Part shown: positions 25,147 through 34,312 of the stretch, piece after piece | Layout of the letters: the number at the start of each line of letters is the position of its first letter | Position numbering within the stretch: position 1 is the stretch's first letter | Origin: Parabacteroides sp. Marseille-P3160 | GTDB taxonomy: Bacteria; Bacteroidota; Bacteroidia; Bacteroidales; Tannerellaceae | Assembly (NCBI RefSeq): GCF_900162725.1 | Contig: NZ_LT799418.1 | Coordinates: 4,002,379 to 4,066,378, forward strand | Reading direction: 5' to 3' | Length of the DNA: 64,000 nt | Translations under genes and position numbers: made by a program | The notes under the pieces: generated by a model | What the model saw: only the letters and a program-made list of their open reading frames with translations | Told to the model about the DNA's origin: nothing | Database searches by the model: none

Positions 25147-25980
25147 TCAACGGATAGCTATTTGCTCTGCTTCTACCGGATGATTTAAGAAGAGAGTGCC
25201 CGCCTCGGAAAACTTCGCGGCGGATTCGGTTGTCAGAAAACGGACGCTTCCCTGTTTCGACAACCGGCTTTCCATCTCCGGATGGCGTGACAGATAGTCC
25301 TTCAGGCTTTCGGCTACCCGGCGCCCTTGCGAAAAAAGGGTAATCCCTTCCGGCAAGTAACGGCGGATTTTATCCGTCAGCAACGGATAATGCGTACAGC
25401 CCAGTATCAGTGTATCGATTTGAGGATCAAATGAAAGAATATGATCCAAGTGTTTCTTTACAAAATAATCGGCGCCGGGTGAATGGGATTCGTTATTCTC
25501 AACCAAGGGCACCCACATCGGGCAGGCTTCACCGGTGACGGTAATATCCGGAAAGAGTTTCTTGATTTCCAAGGCATAGGATTGGGAGGAGATGGTACCG
25601 GCCGTACCCAAAACCCCGACATGCTTCGTCCGGCTGATCGAGTTAATGACTTCCACGGTAGGACGGATGACGCCCAATACCCGGTTTTCCGGTGCAAAGC
25701 GGGGCAGGTCATGCTGCTGAATCGTACGCAAGGCCTTCGCCGAAGCGGTATTGCAGGCCAGGATAACCAAGGGGCAGCCCTGTTCGAAAAGCGTTTGGAC
25801 AGCCTGACGGGTAAACTCATAAACGACTTCGAACGAACGTGTTCCATAGGGTGCCCGCGCATTATCTCCCAGATAAAGATAGTCGTATTGCGGCAATAAA
25901 TTCAAAAACTCCCGCAGGATAGTCAAGCCTCCATAGCCGGAGTCAAATACGCCGATCGGCGCTTCCGATTTTATTTGCAT
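25147..25980 (-). CDS. murI: Glutamate racemase
   Basis: 277 aa. It makes D-glutamate for peptidoglycan. Both catalytic cysteines are seen, in ILACNTASA and LGCTHYPLL, with N-terminal GVFDSGYGGLT and the YLGDNARAPYG motif. It is followed directly by the M15 dipeptidase, another wall-related gene, and preceded by the two OmpH genes with a terminator between. Confidence 0.96.
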   Translation of the reverse strand: MQIKSEAPIGVFDSGYGGLTILREFLNLLPQYDYLYLGDNARAPYGTRSFEVVYEFTRQAVQTLFEQGCPLVILACNTASAKALRTIQQHDLPRFAPENRVLGVIRPTVEVINSISRTKHVGVLGTAGTISSQSYALEIKKLFPDITVTGEACPMWVPLVENNESHSPGADYFVKKHLDHILSFDPQIDTLILGCTHYPLLTDKIRRYLPEGITLFSQGRRVAESLKDYLSRHPEMESRLSKQGSVRFLTTESAAKFSEAGTLFLNHPVEAEQIAIR

Positions 25981-25990
25981 AGAGAGACGA

Positions 25991-26030
25991 AATAAAAAAG
26001 GATGCCACTTCTAACAGACGGGCATCCTCA
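25991..26030 (-). terminator. Terminator after the ompH pair
   Basis: On the minus strand GGATGCC (complement of 26021-26027) pairs with GGCATCC (complement of 26000-26006) around a 14-nt loop, followed by a T-run. It separates the ompH gene from murI. Confidence 0.75.
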
Positions 26031-26050
26031 TTATTTTATTTTTAATGTAA

Positions 26051-26548
26051 TTACTTCAGCCCTAACTTGGCTTTCACGAAGGGAGTCGCATCAATGCTGC
26101 TTGCTCCTTTATACAGGAGGATCTCCGGGTTCAGGATATAGGCATATCCCTTTTCATCTCCGACAGCTTTGATCGCATCTTGCATTTTCTTTTGGATCGG
26201 AGCATACAGCTCTTGTCCTTTCTTCTGCATATCCTCTTGGGCTACCGGAACGAAGTTCTGTATTCTTGTACGGAGATCTTCCAGTTCCTGCATTCTCCTC
26301 AACTTGATGTTTTCAGTCAAACTGTCTTGCTGAGACGTGAAATCAGCGTATTTTTTCTGATATTCTTCTTGCATTTTCTTAAATTCGGCTTCATACTTCT
26401 GATTCATATCAGCTAACTGAGACTCAACGGTAGAGACTTCAGGCATAGCCGTAAAAACCTCCTGTGTGTTTACATAGGCTATCTTAACTTCTTGAGCGAA
26501 CATTCCCATCGGGAAAATCAGACATAAAAGGACAATAAGTTTCTTCAT
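26051..26548 (-). CDS. OmpH/Skp-family periplasmic chaperone (copy 1)
   Basis: 165 aa, signal peptide MKKLIVLLCLIFPMGMFAQE. The mature protein starts VKIAYVNTQEVFTAMPEV and has a long charged coiled coil (about 40-110) typical of the Skp tentacles, then a C-terminal strand region. Skp holds unfolded outer-membrane proteins on the way to BamA. A paralogue lies 67 bp upstream and bamA just beyond it. Confidence 0.92.
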   Translation of the reverse strand: MKKLIVLLCLIFPMGMFAQEVKIAYVNTQEVFTAMPEVSTVESQLADMNQKYEAEFKKMQEEYQKKYADFTSQQDSLTENIKLRRMQELEDLRTRIQNFVPVAQEDMQKKGQELYAPIQKKMQDAIKAVGDEKGYAYILNPEILLYKGASSIDATPFVKAKLGLK

Positions 26549-26615
26549 CTTTTAATTTTTATATTACTTGTTATCAGTTTAATTTCAATCCTAAAAAGGT
26601 TACAAATTTACAGAA

Positions 26616-27131
26616 TTATTTCGAATAACCTAACTTTATCAATACTTCATTACTGATGTCTATTTTAGGAGAAGCAAAGATGATGCTCATTGCCGAGGCC
26701 CGGTCGATGACAACTTGGTATCCTTTATCTTCCGAGATTTCCTTCACAGCGTTATAAATCTCATCCTGAATCGGTTTCATCAAGCCGCTGCGTTTTTTAA
26801 ACAGCTCCCCTTCCGCCCCGAAGTACTTGCGCTTCAGGTCCTGGGCTTCCTGCTCCTTCTTCACAATCGCCTCTTCTCGTTTCGTCTTCATTTCGGCTGA
26901 AAGGAAGACCAGATCGCTTTGATACGCTTTATACATATTCTGAGCTTCCTGCTGGATAGCATCCACTTCGTTCTGCCATTTCCCGGAGACTTGGCTCAAT
27001 TGTTCGTTCGCCATTTCATAGGCGGGAATATTTTTAAGGATATACTCCATGTCAATTAATGCAAACTTCTGAGCCATAGAAGCCAGCGAACACGCGAACA
27101 ATACACCTATTATTAAAAGACTTTTTCTCAT
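26616..27131 (-). CDS. OmpH/Skp-family periplasmic chaperone (copy 2)
   Basis: 171 aa from the ATG at 27131 (MRKSLLIIGVLFACSLASMA), since an upstream frame lacks a signal peptide start. The mature part begins QKFALIDMEYILKNIPAY and has a coiled-coil arm rich in Glu, Lys and Gln (about 45-110). Diverged from copy 1; the two probably act with BamA in outer-membrane protein delivery. A TATATTTG -7 element at 27168-27175 suggests its own promoter. Confidence 0.92.
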   Translation of the reverse strand: MRKSLLIIGVLFACSLASMAQKFALIDMEYILKNIPAYEMANEQLSQVSGKWQNEVDAIQQEAQNMYKAYQSDLVFLSAEMKTKREEAIVKKEQEAQDLKRKYFGAEGELFKKRSGLMKPIQDEIYNAVKEISEDKGYQVVIDRASAMSIIFASPKIDISNEVLIKLGYSK

Positions 27132-27430
27132 TTCTCTTCTGTTATTGTAAGTAAACCATTGATATTGCAAATATAATAGAGCGTTTTAACTTTTGGAGCG
27201 AATTTACGTTAATTAATTTATCCTCCCGGAATATTACGTTATTTTATATCAAGAATCCTTAGTTTTCTTTCATCATTACCGAATGTTTCCCTTTCCGTCT
27301 ATTCTTTTCATGTTTAGGATTTCACGCACGGCATCCCTCCCATTACACGATCGACTTTATCATCAGCGCCATTAGCCCGGAAGCCTTTTCCATCTGTTTT
27401 TCGCATTGGGTATCGGAGGCAATAGACGAT
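27132..27430. other. Intergenic region between bamA and ompH copy 2
   Basis: It holds the -7 element TATATTTG (minus, 27168-27175) for ompH. A 30-codon minus frame around 27300-27400 has no support from neighbours or composition. Nothing else recognised. Confidence 0.4.
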
Positions 27431-27480
27431 AAAAAACAAGAGAGACGGGGAGCATTTGCATCCCCGTCTCTCCTATTTTT
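27431..27480 (-). terminator. Strong terminator downstream of bamA
   Basis: A perfect 11-bp stem, GAGAGACGGGG with CCCCGTCTCTC, loop of 10, with T-rich tails on both strands. It ends the DUF6089-uppS-bamA transcript. Confidence 0.88.
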
Positions 27481-27503
27481 TCAATTATAAATGGATATGG
27501 ATT

Positions 27504-30182
27504 TTAGAACTCCTGCCCCAGGATAAAGTGGAAATGGCTTCCTCCGCGCTCTGTAGAGCCGTAGGGCTTATCAAATCCATAGGCCCAGTCGATACCCATC
27601 AATCCGATCATCGGAAGGAAAATACGGACACCGAAACCGGCTGAACGCTTCAAATCGAACGGACTGAAGCTGGAGATGTCTCCCCACGCATTTCCTCCCT
27701 CGACAAAGGCTAGCCCATAGATGGTAGAGGAAGGCTCCAGCAGGAAGGGATAACGAAGCTCCATCGACAGGCGGGAATAAGCGTATCCGTAATACAGATA
27801 GCTGTTATTTCCGGCAATCTCACCGTTGTCATATCCTCTCAAACCGATCGTTTCGGTTGCATAGGTCGTAGAATATCCGCTCATCCCGTCCCCTCCGACA
27901 TAGAAGGTTTCGAAAGGGGATTTTTTGTTTTTATCATAGGAACCCAAGAATCCGAATTCTGCGCGGGTCATTAATACCGGAGTACGTTTCGGTCCTCCGA
28001 ACTGCGGTAAACGGGCCAAAGGAGAGAAGACTTTCGCTTTGAATTTCCATTTATGGTATTCAATCATCTTGTATTTGGACTCGTCATTGCTTGCCATGGA
28101 TGCATAATCTTTCCCATCCCATAAAGAATAAGGAGGGGTTGCCGCAACAGAAGCGGAGAACTGGGAACCGCTACGGGTATACAACGGATTGTCGATCGAA
28201 TTACGCTGTAACATCAGTTCCAGGTTAATATTATGGGATGTTCCGTTTGTGACTAAAAAATAGTTCCAGTCTTTCATGATATACACCTGGTAATTCAAAG
28301 TCGCCATAAATTGGAAGTAATCGTCCGGCCAATTCAACCGCTTGCCGTAACCGGCAGAAACACCGATCATTTGTATCGATTTATCCGGGTCGTAGGCCAA
28401 CTCATAATTCCCATAATTACCATAGCCACCGTAGCCATAGCCACCATAGCTACCATACGGATAATAGCTATTATACATACTGCTACTATAAAGATTACTC
28501 ATGTAATTACTGCTGATATCCGTCATCTTGGAATAGTAAGCACTGACAGATAAGGTGTTAGGACGCTTTCCTCCAAACCAGGGATCCAGGAATGAAATGC
28601 TGTACGCCTGGTAATACCGCCCGTTAGTCTGGCCGCTCAACGTAAGCGTTTGTCCTTCACCCTGCGGAATAATGCCCTTATATGTCTTGGGATGCAGGAA
28701 GTTTTTCATGGAGAAGTTGGTGAATTTCAAGCTTAACTTACCGATTACTCCCGTTTGCCCCCAACCAGCGGAAAACTCGACCTGGTCGTTTGCTTTCGAA
28801 ACCAGATTATACTGGATGTCCACTGTTCCGTTATCGGGATCGGGCAGCGGCACCGGATTCATGTTTTCCGGGTCGAAATGCCCCATCTGGGCCAATTCAC
28901 GAATAGAACGCATCAAATCCTCCCGGCTGAATAACATACCGGGTTTCGTACGCAGTTCCCGGCGTACGATATCTTCATACAGACGGTCGTTTCCGTTAAT
29001 GATTACCTTATTGATGGTTGCCTGGGGTCCTTCCTGAATACGGATTTCCAAGGCGATAGAATCATTTTCCACTTCGACTTCCACCGGATCCGCCCCGAAG
29101 AACAGGTAACCGTTGTTATAATAGACGTTCGAAACCGCATCTTCATCCGTCTGCAAGCGCTCCATTAATTTCTTTTGGTTGTAGACCTCTCCGGGCTTCA
29201 TATTCAGAATAGAGCCTAACTGGTCGGTCGAATAATGGGTATTTCCTACAAACTGGATGTCCCTCAGAAAATATTTATCCCCTTCATCTACCTTCAGCTC
29301 GATTTTTACCCGTTTCTCCGTCACATTATAAACGGTATCGGATAAAATAACGGCATCGCGATATCCTAATTCATTATATTTGGATATAATGTTTTCTTTA
29401 TCTTTCGTATATTCTTCGGTTGTAAATTTCTTCGTGCTGAAAAACTCACGCAAACTGGTCTTAAATCGCTGTTTCAGATTGAAACGTTCGTTGGTTTTCT
29501 TCATCGCCTTCTTGATGTCGGCATCGGACAACGCCTGGTTTCCATCAATCGTGATCTCTTCAATCTTTGTTTTCTCATTTTTGTCAATCACAATATCAAC
29601 GATCACCTCCCCCTCGCGGGAAACATCGTCCTTTTGATTGATCTCCACGTCTACATTCTTGAATCCTTTGGCGTCAAAATGTTTCTTGATGATATCCTTG
29701 GCCCGGTCCATCACATTCGGCGTGATCTGAAACCCTTTTTTAAGCCCCAGCTTCGCTTCAAGGTCCTCGCGTTCGCCCTTCTTGACCCCATGATAACGAA
29801 CTTCAGAGATACGGGGACGTTGCTTCAACTGGATATCCAGCCATACTTTGTCATCCACAATCTTGGTCGCCAGAATCTTGATGTCGGAAAAAAGTCCATG
29901 CTTCCAGAAACGTTTGACAGCATCGGTAATCTCGTCACCGGGAATTGTTACTTCATCACCGACAGATAATCCGGAGAAATTTATCAATACAAAATCTTCA
30001 TAATTCTTTGCTCCCGTCACTTTTATATCTTCAATCTTGTAGCGCTTGGGGGAATACGAATAAGAAATCAACGGCACCGCTGCCGAATCTATCGGCTCAA
30101 CATGTGTAGTGTCACTTTCCTGAGCGAAGGATAGAAAGGCCGCGCTCAAAAAAAGAAATAACAATACGAATCGTTTCTGCAT
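27504..30182 (-). CDS. bamA: Outer-membrane protein assembly factor BamA
   Basis: 892 aa, Omp85 family, the central insertase for beta-barrel proteins. Signal peptide ends FLSFAQES. Five POTRA domains fill about 45-450 (for example KITGAKNYEDFVLINF and EITIDGNQALSDADIKKA type starts), followed by the 16-strand barrel ending in a C-terminal Phe (FILGQEF). An unusual Tyr/Gly/Asn/Ser-rich stretch at about residues 565-595 (YYPYGSYGGYGYGGYGNYGN) lies in the barrel part, probably a surface loop. Third gene of a run with uppS 14 bp upstream. Confidence 0.96.
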   Translation of the reverse strand: MQKRFVLLFLFLSAAFLSFAQESDTTHVEPIDSAAVPLISYSYSPKRYKIEDIKVTGAKNYEDFVLINFSGLSVGDEVTIPGDEITDAVKRFWKHGLFSDIKILATKIVDDKVWLDIQLKQRPRISEVRYHGVKKGEREDLEAKLGLKKGFQITPNVMDRAKDIIKKHFDAKGFKNVDVEINQKDDVSREGEVIVDIVIDKNEKTKIEEITIDGNQALSDADIKKAMKKTNERFNLKQRFKTSLREFFSTKKFTTEEYTKDKENIISKYNELGYRDAVILSDTVYNVTEKRVKIELKVDEGDKYFLRDIQFVGNTHYSTDQLGSILNMKPGEVYNQKKLMERLQTDEDAVSNVYYNNGYLFFGADPVEVEVENDSIALEIRIQEGPQATINKVIINGNDRLYEDIVRRELRTKPGMLFSREDLMRSIRELAQMGHFDPENMNPVPLPDPDNGTVDIQYNLVSKANDQVEFSAGWGQTGVIGKLSLKFTNFSMKNFLHPKTYKGIIPQGEGQTLTLSGQTNGRYYQAYSISFLDPWFGGKRPNTLSVSAYYSKMTDISSNYMSNLYSSSMYNSYYPYGSYGGYGYGGYGNYGNYELAYDPDKSIQMIGVSAGYGKRLNWPDDYFQFMATLNYQVYIMKDWNYFLVTNGTSHNINLELMLQRNSIDNPLYTRSGSQFSASVAATPPYSLWDGKDYASMASNDESKYKMIEYHKWKFKAKVFSPLARLPQFGGPKRTPVLMTRAEFGFLGSYDKNKKSPFETFYVGGDGMSGYSTTYATETIGLRGYDNGEIAGNNSYLYYGYAYSRLSMELRYPFLLEPSSTIYGLAFVEGGNAWGDISSFSPFDLKRSAGFGVRIFLPMIGLMGIDWAYGFDKPYGSTERGGSHFHFILGQEF

Positions 30183-30196
30183 AGTATAGCTATTAT

Positions 30197-30940
30197 TTAT
30201 AAAATTAGTTGCTCGCTTGTCTGACCGAAGCGTCGCTCCCGATGCTGGTAAGACAATATAGCCTCATACAATTCATCCTCTCTGAAATCAGGCCAAAAGA
30301 CATCCGTAAAATAGAGCTCGGAATAAGACAACTGCCAAAGCAAAAAATTGCTGATGCGCTGCTCCCCGCCGGTACGGATCAACAGATCCGGATCAGGAAT
30401 GCCGCGGGTAGTTAACTGATCGGCAAAAAGCTCTTCTGTAATATCTTCAACCTTTATTTTCTTTGTTTCCACTTGCGCAGCCAACCGTTTAGCTGCTTCC
30501 ACTATTTCCCAACGGGAAGAGTAACTCAATGCGAGCACCAAAGTCACTCCCGTATTTGCGGAAGTTTCCCGGATGCAATCCTGCAATGTCCGGTTTGTCT
30601 GCTCGGGCAGCCGGCTCAAATCACCGATTGCTTTCAGGCGGACGTTATTTCTCATCAGGTCCGGCGTCTCCCGGTGGATCGCCGTCACCAATAAATTCAT
30701 CAAGGCGATCACTTCTTCTTCCGGACGATTCCAGTTTTCCGTCGAAAAAGTATATACCGTCAGATAGTTCAAACCGATTTTCGTCGCTGCCTCCACGGCT
30801 TTACGGACAGAAACGACGCCTTCCTGGTGACCATAGCTCCGTTCTTTGCCACGGGCTTTTGCCCATCGCCCATTTCCATCCATAATGATTGCCACGTGCC
30901 GGGGCAAATGTTCTTTATCTATTTTATCTATCAGCGACAT
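30197..30940 (-). CDS. uppS: Isoprenyl transferase (undecaprenyl diphosphate synthase)
   Basis: 247 aa. Visible motifs: [17 protein letters not shown] with the catalytic Asp, [29 protein letters not shown], and [20 protein letters not shown]. It makes the C55 carrier lipid for peptidoglycan and surface glycans. The carrier is recycled by UppP, encoded at 59180. It sits between the DUF6089 gene and bamA. Confidence 0.97.
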   Translation of the reverse strand: MSLIDKIDKEHLPRHVAIIMDGNGRWAKARGKERSYGHQEGVVSVRKAVEAATKIGLNYLTVYTFSTENWNRPEEEVIALMNLLVTAIHRETPDLMRNNVRLKAIGDLSRLPEQTNRTLQDCIRETSANTGVTLVLALSYSSRWEIVEAAKRLAAQVETKKIKVEDITEELFADQLTTRGIPDPDLLIRTGGEQRISNFLLWQLSYSELYFTDVFWPDFREDELYEAILSYQHRERRFGQTSEQLIL

Positions 30941-30955
30941 GAATTCTTTTCTGTC

Positions 30956-31663
30956 TCAGTATATACTCTTAATATTATTGCACGGCCTGTTCCGAGGCCC
31001 GAAATCCCATGTCAACGACAAATGCAGGAAAGAATACCAATCCTTATTCTTAAATAAGCTACCCTGCATCCGGTAGGGATCATCAAGGAAACCGTTTCCG
31101 TCATCCGTCACATCGAAGTTATCTCCGAATAATTTACGTACCGTAAACTCCAATCCCAGATTCAACCGGTTCTTCATCTTATACTTCACTCCAATTCCTA
31201 TCGGGATGTTCGGGCCGAAAAAAGTCTCGCCTCCGGGAGCTACAGTCAATCCTATCCCCGCCAGAATATAAGGCGACAGGCGTTTGGTATTCAGGTAAGC
31301 GAACTTATCGCTATACGGGAGGAAGTTGAATTCGAACTGCCCCCCCAAATCGAACAGGTTCCGGCTGAACGAGCCTTGCGCCTGATCCGGAAAAACATTT
31401 TCCAATCCCTCCGTACTCCCCGATACCTGCGCCCATGTCAGGTTAGCCTTTATTGCCACCCTGAAATGGGGATTGTACCGGAAAACAGCACCGATCGAAG
31501 ACCCTAACTCCTTAAAAGGCGTATTTTTATTCAAATCCCCCATATAGAAGGCCCCTCCGGCCATTCCGCCTATCTCGTATTTGTATTCCTGGGAATTCGC
31601 AACCGAAACAATTGAAATAAGCAAAACGATCAGAAAAGTCCGTTGAAAAAAAGTTGAAGACAT
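30956..31663 (-). CDS. DUF6089 outer-membrane beta-barrel protein
   Basis: 235 aa from the ATG at 31663 (MSSTFFQRTFLIVLLISIVS), signal peptide ending near VANSQE. The mature part EYKYEIGGMAGGAFYMGDLN and repeated aromatic beta strands point to an eight-strand barrel. The family is conserved directly upstream of uppS and bamA in Bacteroidales; its role is not known. Gap to uppS is 15 bp. Confidence 0.88.
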   Translation of the reverse strand: MSSTFFQRTFLIVLLISIVSVANSQEYKYEIGGMAGGAFYMGDLNKNTPFKELGSSIGAVFRYNPHFRVAIKANLTWAQVSGSTEGLENVFPDQAQGSFSRNLFDLGGQFEFNFLPYSDKFAYLNTKRLSPYILAGIGLTVAPGGETFFGPNIPIGIGVKYKMKNRLNLGLEFTVRKLFGDNFDVTDDGNGFLDDPYRMQGSLFKNKDWYSFLHLSLTWDFGPRNRPCNNIKSIY

Positions 31664-31736
31664 ACATTTATAGATTATCATATCTTTTTTTCTAACGTGA
31701 AAAGCGGTATAAAAGTATACACACTTTCCTTTCTTT

Positions 31737-33089
31737 CTAATCTTTAAAGCCTAACCGATTGATTCGCCCTCTCCAAAGATCATTTAAATCCGAAGCTCCC
31801 TTGCTTACCTTTCCTCCGAAAAGAAGCATATAATTATCCTTATCGACAATGACGGAAGAAAAAGCACGGGCTGCAAAATCATCCGGCATACGAACCAAAG
31901 AATCCGAAGCCGCCCATGTAATTCCCTTGTCTTTCGATATATATATATCTTTTATCATCTGATTGGAGGCAGTCAGCCCTCCAATCAAGTAGATGTTTCC
32001 GTCATAAGCTGCCACGACAGCGCCGGTTCTTGCTTCAAACGGAGGATACAGATCATCGGTCTGGATTGCCCAATCCCTTCCGTTTAAAGTAGTCCATGCC
32101 GAACCCAGCAGCGTACCGTTCGGATCTTCTCCGCCGGCGACCAATAACCGCTGGTAATACATCGACTCATAATTCACTACCCCGAAACCGGATACCGGGA
32201 ATCCGGGAGAAACAGCATCACCTAAAATCCATTCCTTATTTTCATCCATGGAAGCAAACTGCAGACCGCCCTCTCCTGCGACAACTGCGCTCAAAGCCGA
32301 CGGATTCACTTCTCCGGCAGGTAAAGCGCCCAATATGGCTTTTATGGAAGGAGCTCCGCTAACGGCCGACCAGCTCAATCCGTCGGCCGACTGATAGAGC
32401 GCACCTCCGATGGAAGGCACATAAGAAAGGCCGTTATATGCCGTCAATTGGGACAGCAAGACTCCCTCGGCGGGAAGTCCGGTTATTGCTTTTTCGGTCC
32501 AGGAATTCGGAGCGGATTCCGGGGCGGTATATAACTTATACCCACCACCGCTTACCGGCTTCACATAGAAGAACAACTGTTCGTCCCGTTTAATCGCTTT
32601 CTGTTCGGCAATTGCGACATCCTGCAGAAGGGATGTTTTCTGCCAAACCATCGAATCCGGATTCACCTGGTGAATATTTACAGATACATGATATGTTTTC
32701 ATAGTAACTCCATCGCTCGAGTGAACGACAATCTTCACCGATTTGGAATAATCCACCGAGTCGGCATTATTATATATAATAGTATCTCCCGTCGCCTCCG
32801 GCATAATCTGGGCATAAGAAAAAGAAGAAGCTAAAGACAGGGTCGTAACCAATTTCCGGTCGAGCACCGTTCCATAATCCATTGAATCGGCATTATATAT
32901 ATAGCCATTAATCTGGTCAATGACGAACTTTACATCTCCAATTCCTTCAATCGAATCATTTGCCAACGAAAAAGAAGAGATCTGGCAATTGGTTAAATCA
33001 TACTCCGTCGTGTCCTTGTCAGAATCCAGACAGGAGGAAAACGACAAGACAAAACAACCGATCAGTAAGAGTAACAAACTATTTTTCAT
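31737..33089 (-). CDS. DUF6242 lipoprotein with Kelch-like repeats
   Basis: 450 aa. Lipobox LLIGCFVLSFSSCLDS. An N-terminal immunoglobulin-like/cadherin-like part (about 30-140), then beta-propeller type repeats (ARTGAVVAAYDGNIYLIGGL, FAARAFSSVIVDKDNYMLLF). The propeller repeats carry DG..W motifs. Probably exposed in the outer membrane or periplasm; function unknown. Single gene, 73 bp upstream of the DUF6089 gene. Confidence 0.85.
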   Translation of the reverse strand: MKNSLLLLLIGCFVLSFSSCLDSDKDTTEYDLTNCQISSFSLANDSIEGIGDVKFVIDQINGYIYNADSMDYGTVLDRKLVTTLSLASSFSYAQIMPEATGDTIIYNNADSVDYSKSVKIVVHSSDGVTMKTYHVSVNIHQVNPDSMVWQKTSLLQDVAIAEQKAIKRDEQLFFYVKPVSGGGYKLYTAPESAPNSWTEKAITGLPAEGVLLSQLTAYNGLSYVPSIGGALYQSADGLSWSAVSGAPSIKAILGALPAGEVNPSALSAVVAGEGGLQFASMDENKEWILGDAVSPGFPVSGFGVVNYESMYYQRLLVAGGEDPNGTLLGSAWTTLNGRDWAIQTDDLYPPFEARTGAVVAAYDGNIYLIGGLTASNQMIKDIYISKDKGITWAASDSLVRMPDDFAARAFSSVIVDKDNYMLLFGGKVSKGASDLNDLWRGRINRLGFKD

Positions 33090-33159
33090 CCAGCACTTAA
33101 TTTATCATCCTATAAAGTCACAAAAGTAGAAACATTTTTCTCTTTACCTCTCATTAAAA

Positions 33160-34257
33160 TTAATATTTATAATATTTTAGTTCCATAGGCGTCTTTTTAG
33201 AGAAGCTTTTCAATGGAAAGTAGACCGTAAACAAATGTCCGTTGAGTAATTTCTGACCGAACCGGCACACTGAATACAACGACAAATCAGGTGCTTTGAC
33301 ACCGTCATACAGGGCCATAGGAGAAGTTTCTACCGACAACTGATCCCACAATCCGGATTTCAAAAATGTAGTTAAAACCTCCGATCCGCCTTCCACCAGC
33401 AAGGAATGAATCCCTCTCTTATACAGGGAATCCAAAAGAGACGGAATGAAACAAGGGAAAAAATCAATGGGAACATATTCCACGTTCGTCCGGTTCATCC
33501 CCTCCTTTTCCGTATAAACCAATGTCCGTTGGTTTCCGTCGAACAAGGTAAGCGTATCCGGCAAACGCAGATTCCGGTCCAGTACCACCCGCACCGGAGA
33601 ATTACCGGCCCAATGCCTTACGGTCAGCGAAGGATTATCAAGAAGAGCCGTATTCGTGCCTACCAGGATGGCATCCATTTCCGAACGCAGCTTATGCACC
33701 ATTCTCCGGGATTCGGGAGAAGAGAGCAAAACCGGAGGCGTCGATGCGTCCGTCCGTTTTTTATCCATAAAACCATCCAGACTTTCAGCCCATTTTAGAA
33801 AAACATAGGGCCGTTTCTTTGTATGAGCCGTCATGAAAGCATGATTCAAAGCCTTAGCCTCTTCTTCCATCACGCCGACCACCACTTCCACGCCGGCCTC
33901 GCGCAACATCCGGATGCCCCGCCCGGAGACTTCCGGAAACGGATCCTGGCAAGCGACCACCACCCTCGGTATACGCATCCGGATAATCAGATCGGCACAA
34001 GGCGGTGTCTTCCCATAATGCGAACAGGGCTCCAAACTGACGTATAGCGTAGAGTCCGGTAGTAAGTCCGGCTCCGTGACCGACCGGATCGCATTGACTT
34101 CGGCATGCGCCTCCCCGGATTTACAATGATACCCTTCCCCGATAATCCGGTCGTTATGCACCAATATAGCACCGACCATCGGATTGGGAGCTACGTCCCC
34201 CCGGCCGTTTTTCGCCAATTCCAGGCAGCGCACCATGTATTTTTCATCAATCTGCAT
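33160..34257 (-). CDS. ribD: Bifunctional riboflavin deaminase-reductase
   Basis: 365 aa. The N-terminal deaminase domain (1-145) has GEAHAEVNAI with zinc His and catalytic Glu, then PCSHYGKTPPC with two Cys ligands. The C-terminal reductase domain has VFLKWAESLDGF, DAILVGTNTALLDNPSLTVR and LLVEGGSEVLTTF. It carries out steps 2 and 3 of riboflavin synthesis. Divergent from prmC with only about 55 bp between starts. No FMN riboswitch is seen ahead of it. Confidence 0.95.
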   Translation of the reverse strand: MQIDEKYMVRCLELAKNGRGDVAPNPMVGAILVHNDRIIGEGYHCKSGEAHAEVNAIRSVTEPDLLPDSTLYVSLEPCSHYGKTPPCADLIIRMRIPRVVVACQDPFPEVSGRGIRMLREAGVEVVVGVMEEEAKALNHAFMTAHTKKRPYVFLKWAESLDGFMDKKRTDASTPPVLLSSPESRRMVHKLRSEMDAILVGTNTALLDNPSLTVRHWAGNSPVRVVLDRNLRLPDTLTLFDGNQRTLVYTEKEGMNRTNVEYVPIDFFPCFIPSLLDSLYKRGIHSLLVEGGSEVLTTFLKSGLWDQLSVETSPMALYDGVKAPDLSLYSVCRFGQKLLNGHLFTVYFPLKSFSKKTPMELKYYKY

Positions 34258-34267
34258 CTCTTCTTGT

Positions 34268-34297
34268 TTTGTGCTTTTTCCTTTTTCCTTACTTTTG
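34268..34297 (+). promoter_or_regulatory. Promoter of prmC-recX-comF
   Basis: TTTG (34268-34271), an 18-bp spacer and TACTTTTG (34290-34297) form a -33/-7 pair. Transcription would start near 34304, leaving a leader of about 10 nt before the prmC ATG at 34313. Confidence 0.65.
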
Positions 34298-34312
34298 TAT
34301 CAAACAATAACC

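Noticed and set aside
27290-27400. Short minus-strand ORF of about 30 codons between bamA and ompH
   Set aside because: No ribosome-binding context, no recognisable product, immediately beside a strong terminator; chance frame.
34258-34312. FMN riboswitch ahead of ribD
   Set aside because: Only about 55 bp lie between ribD and prmC starts; none of the conserved FMN elements is present.
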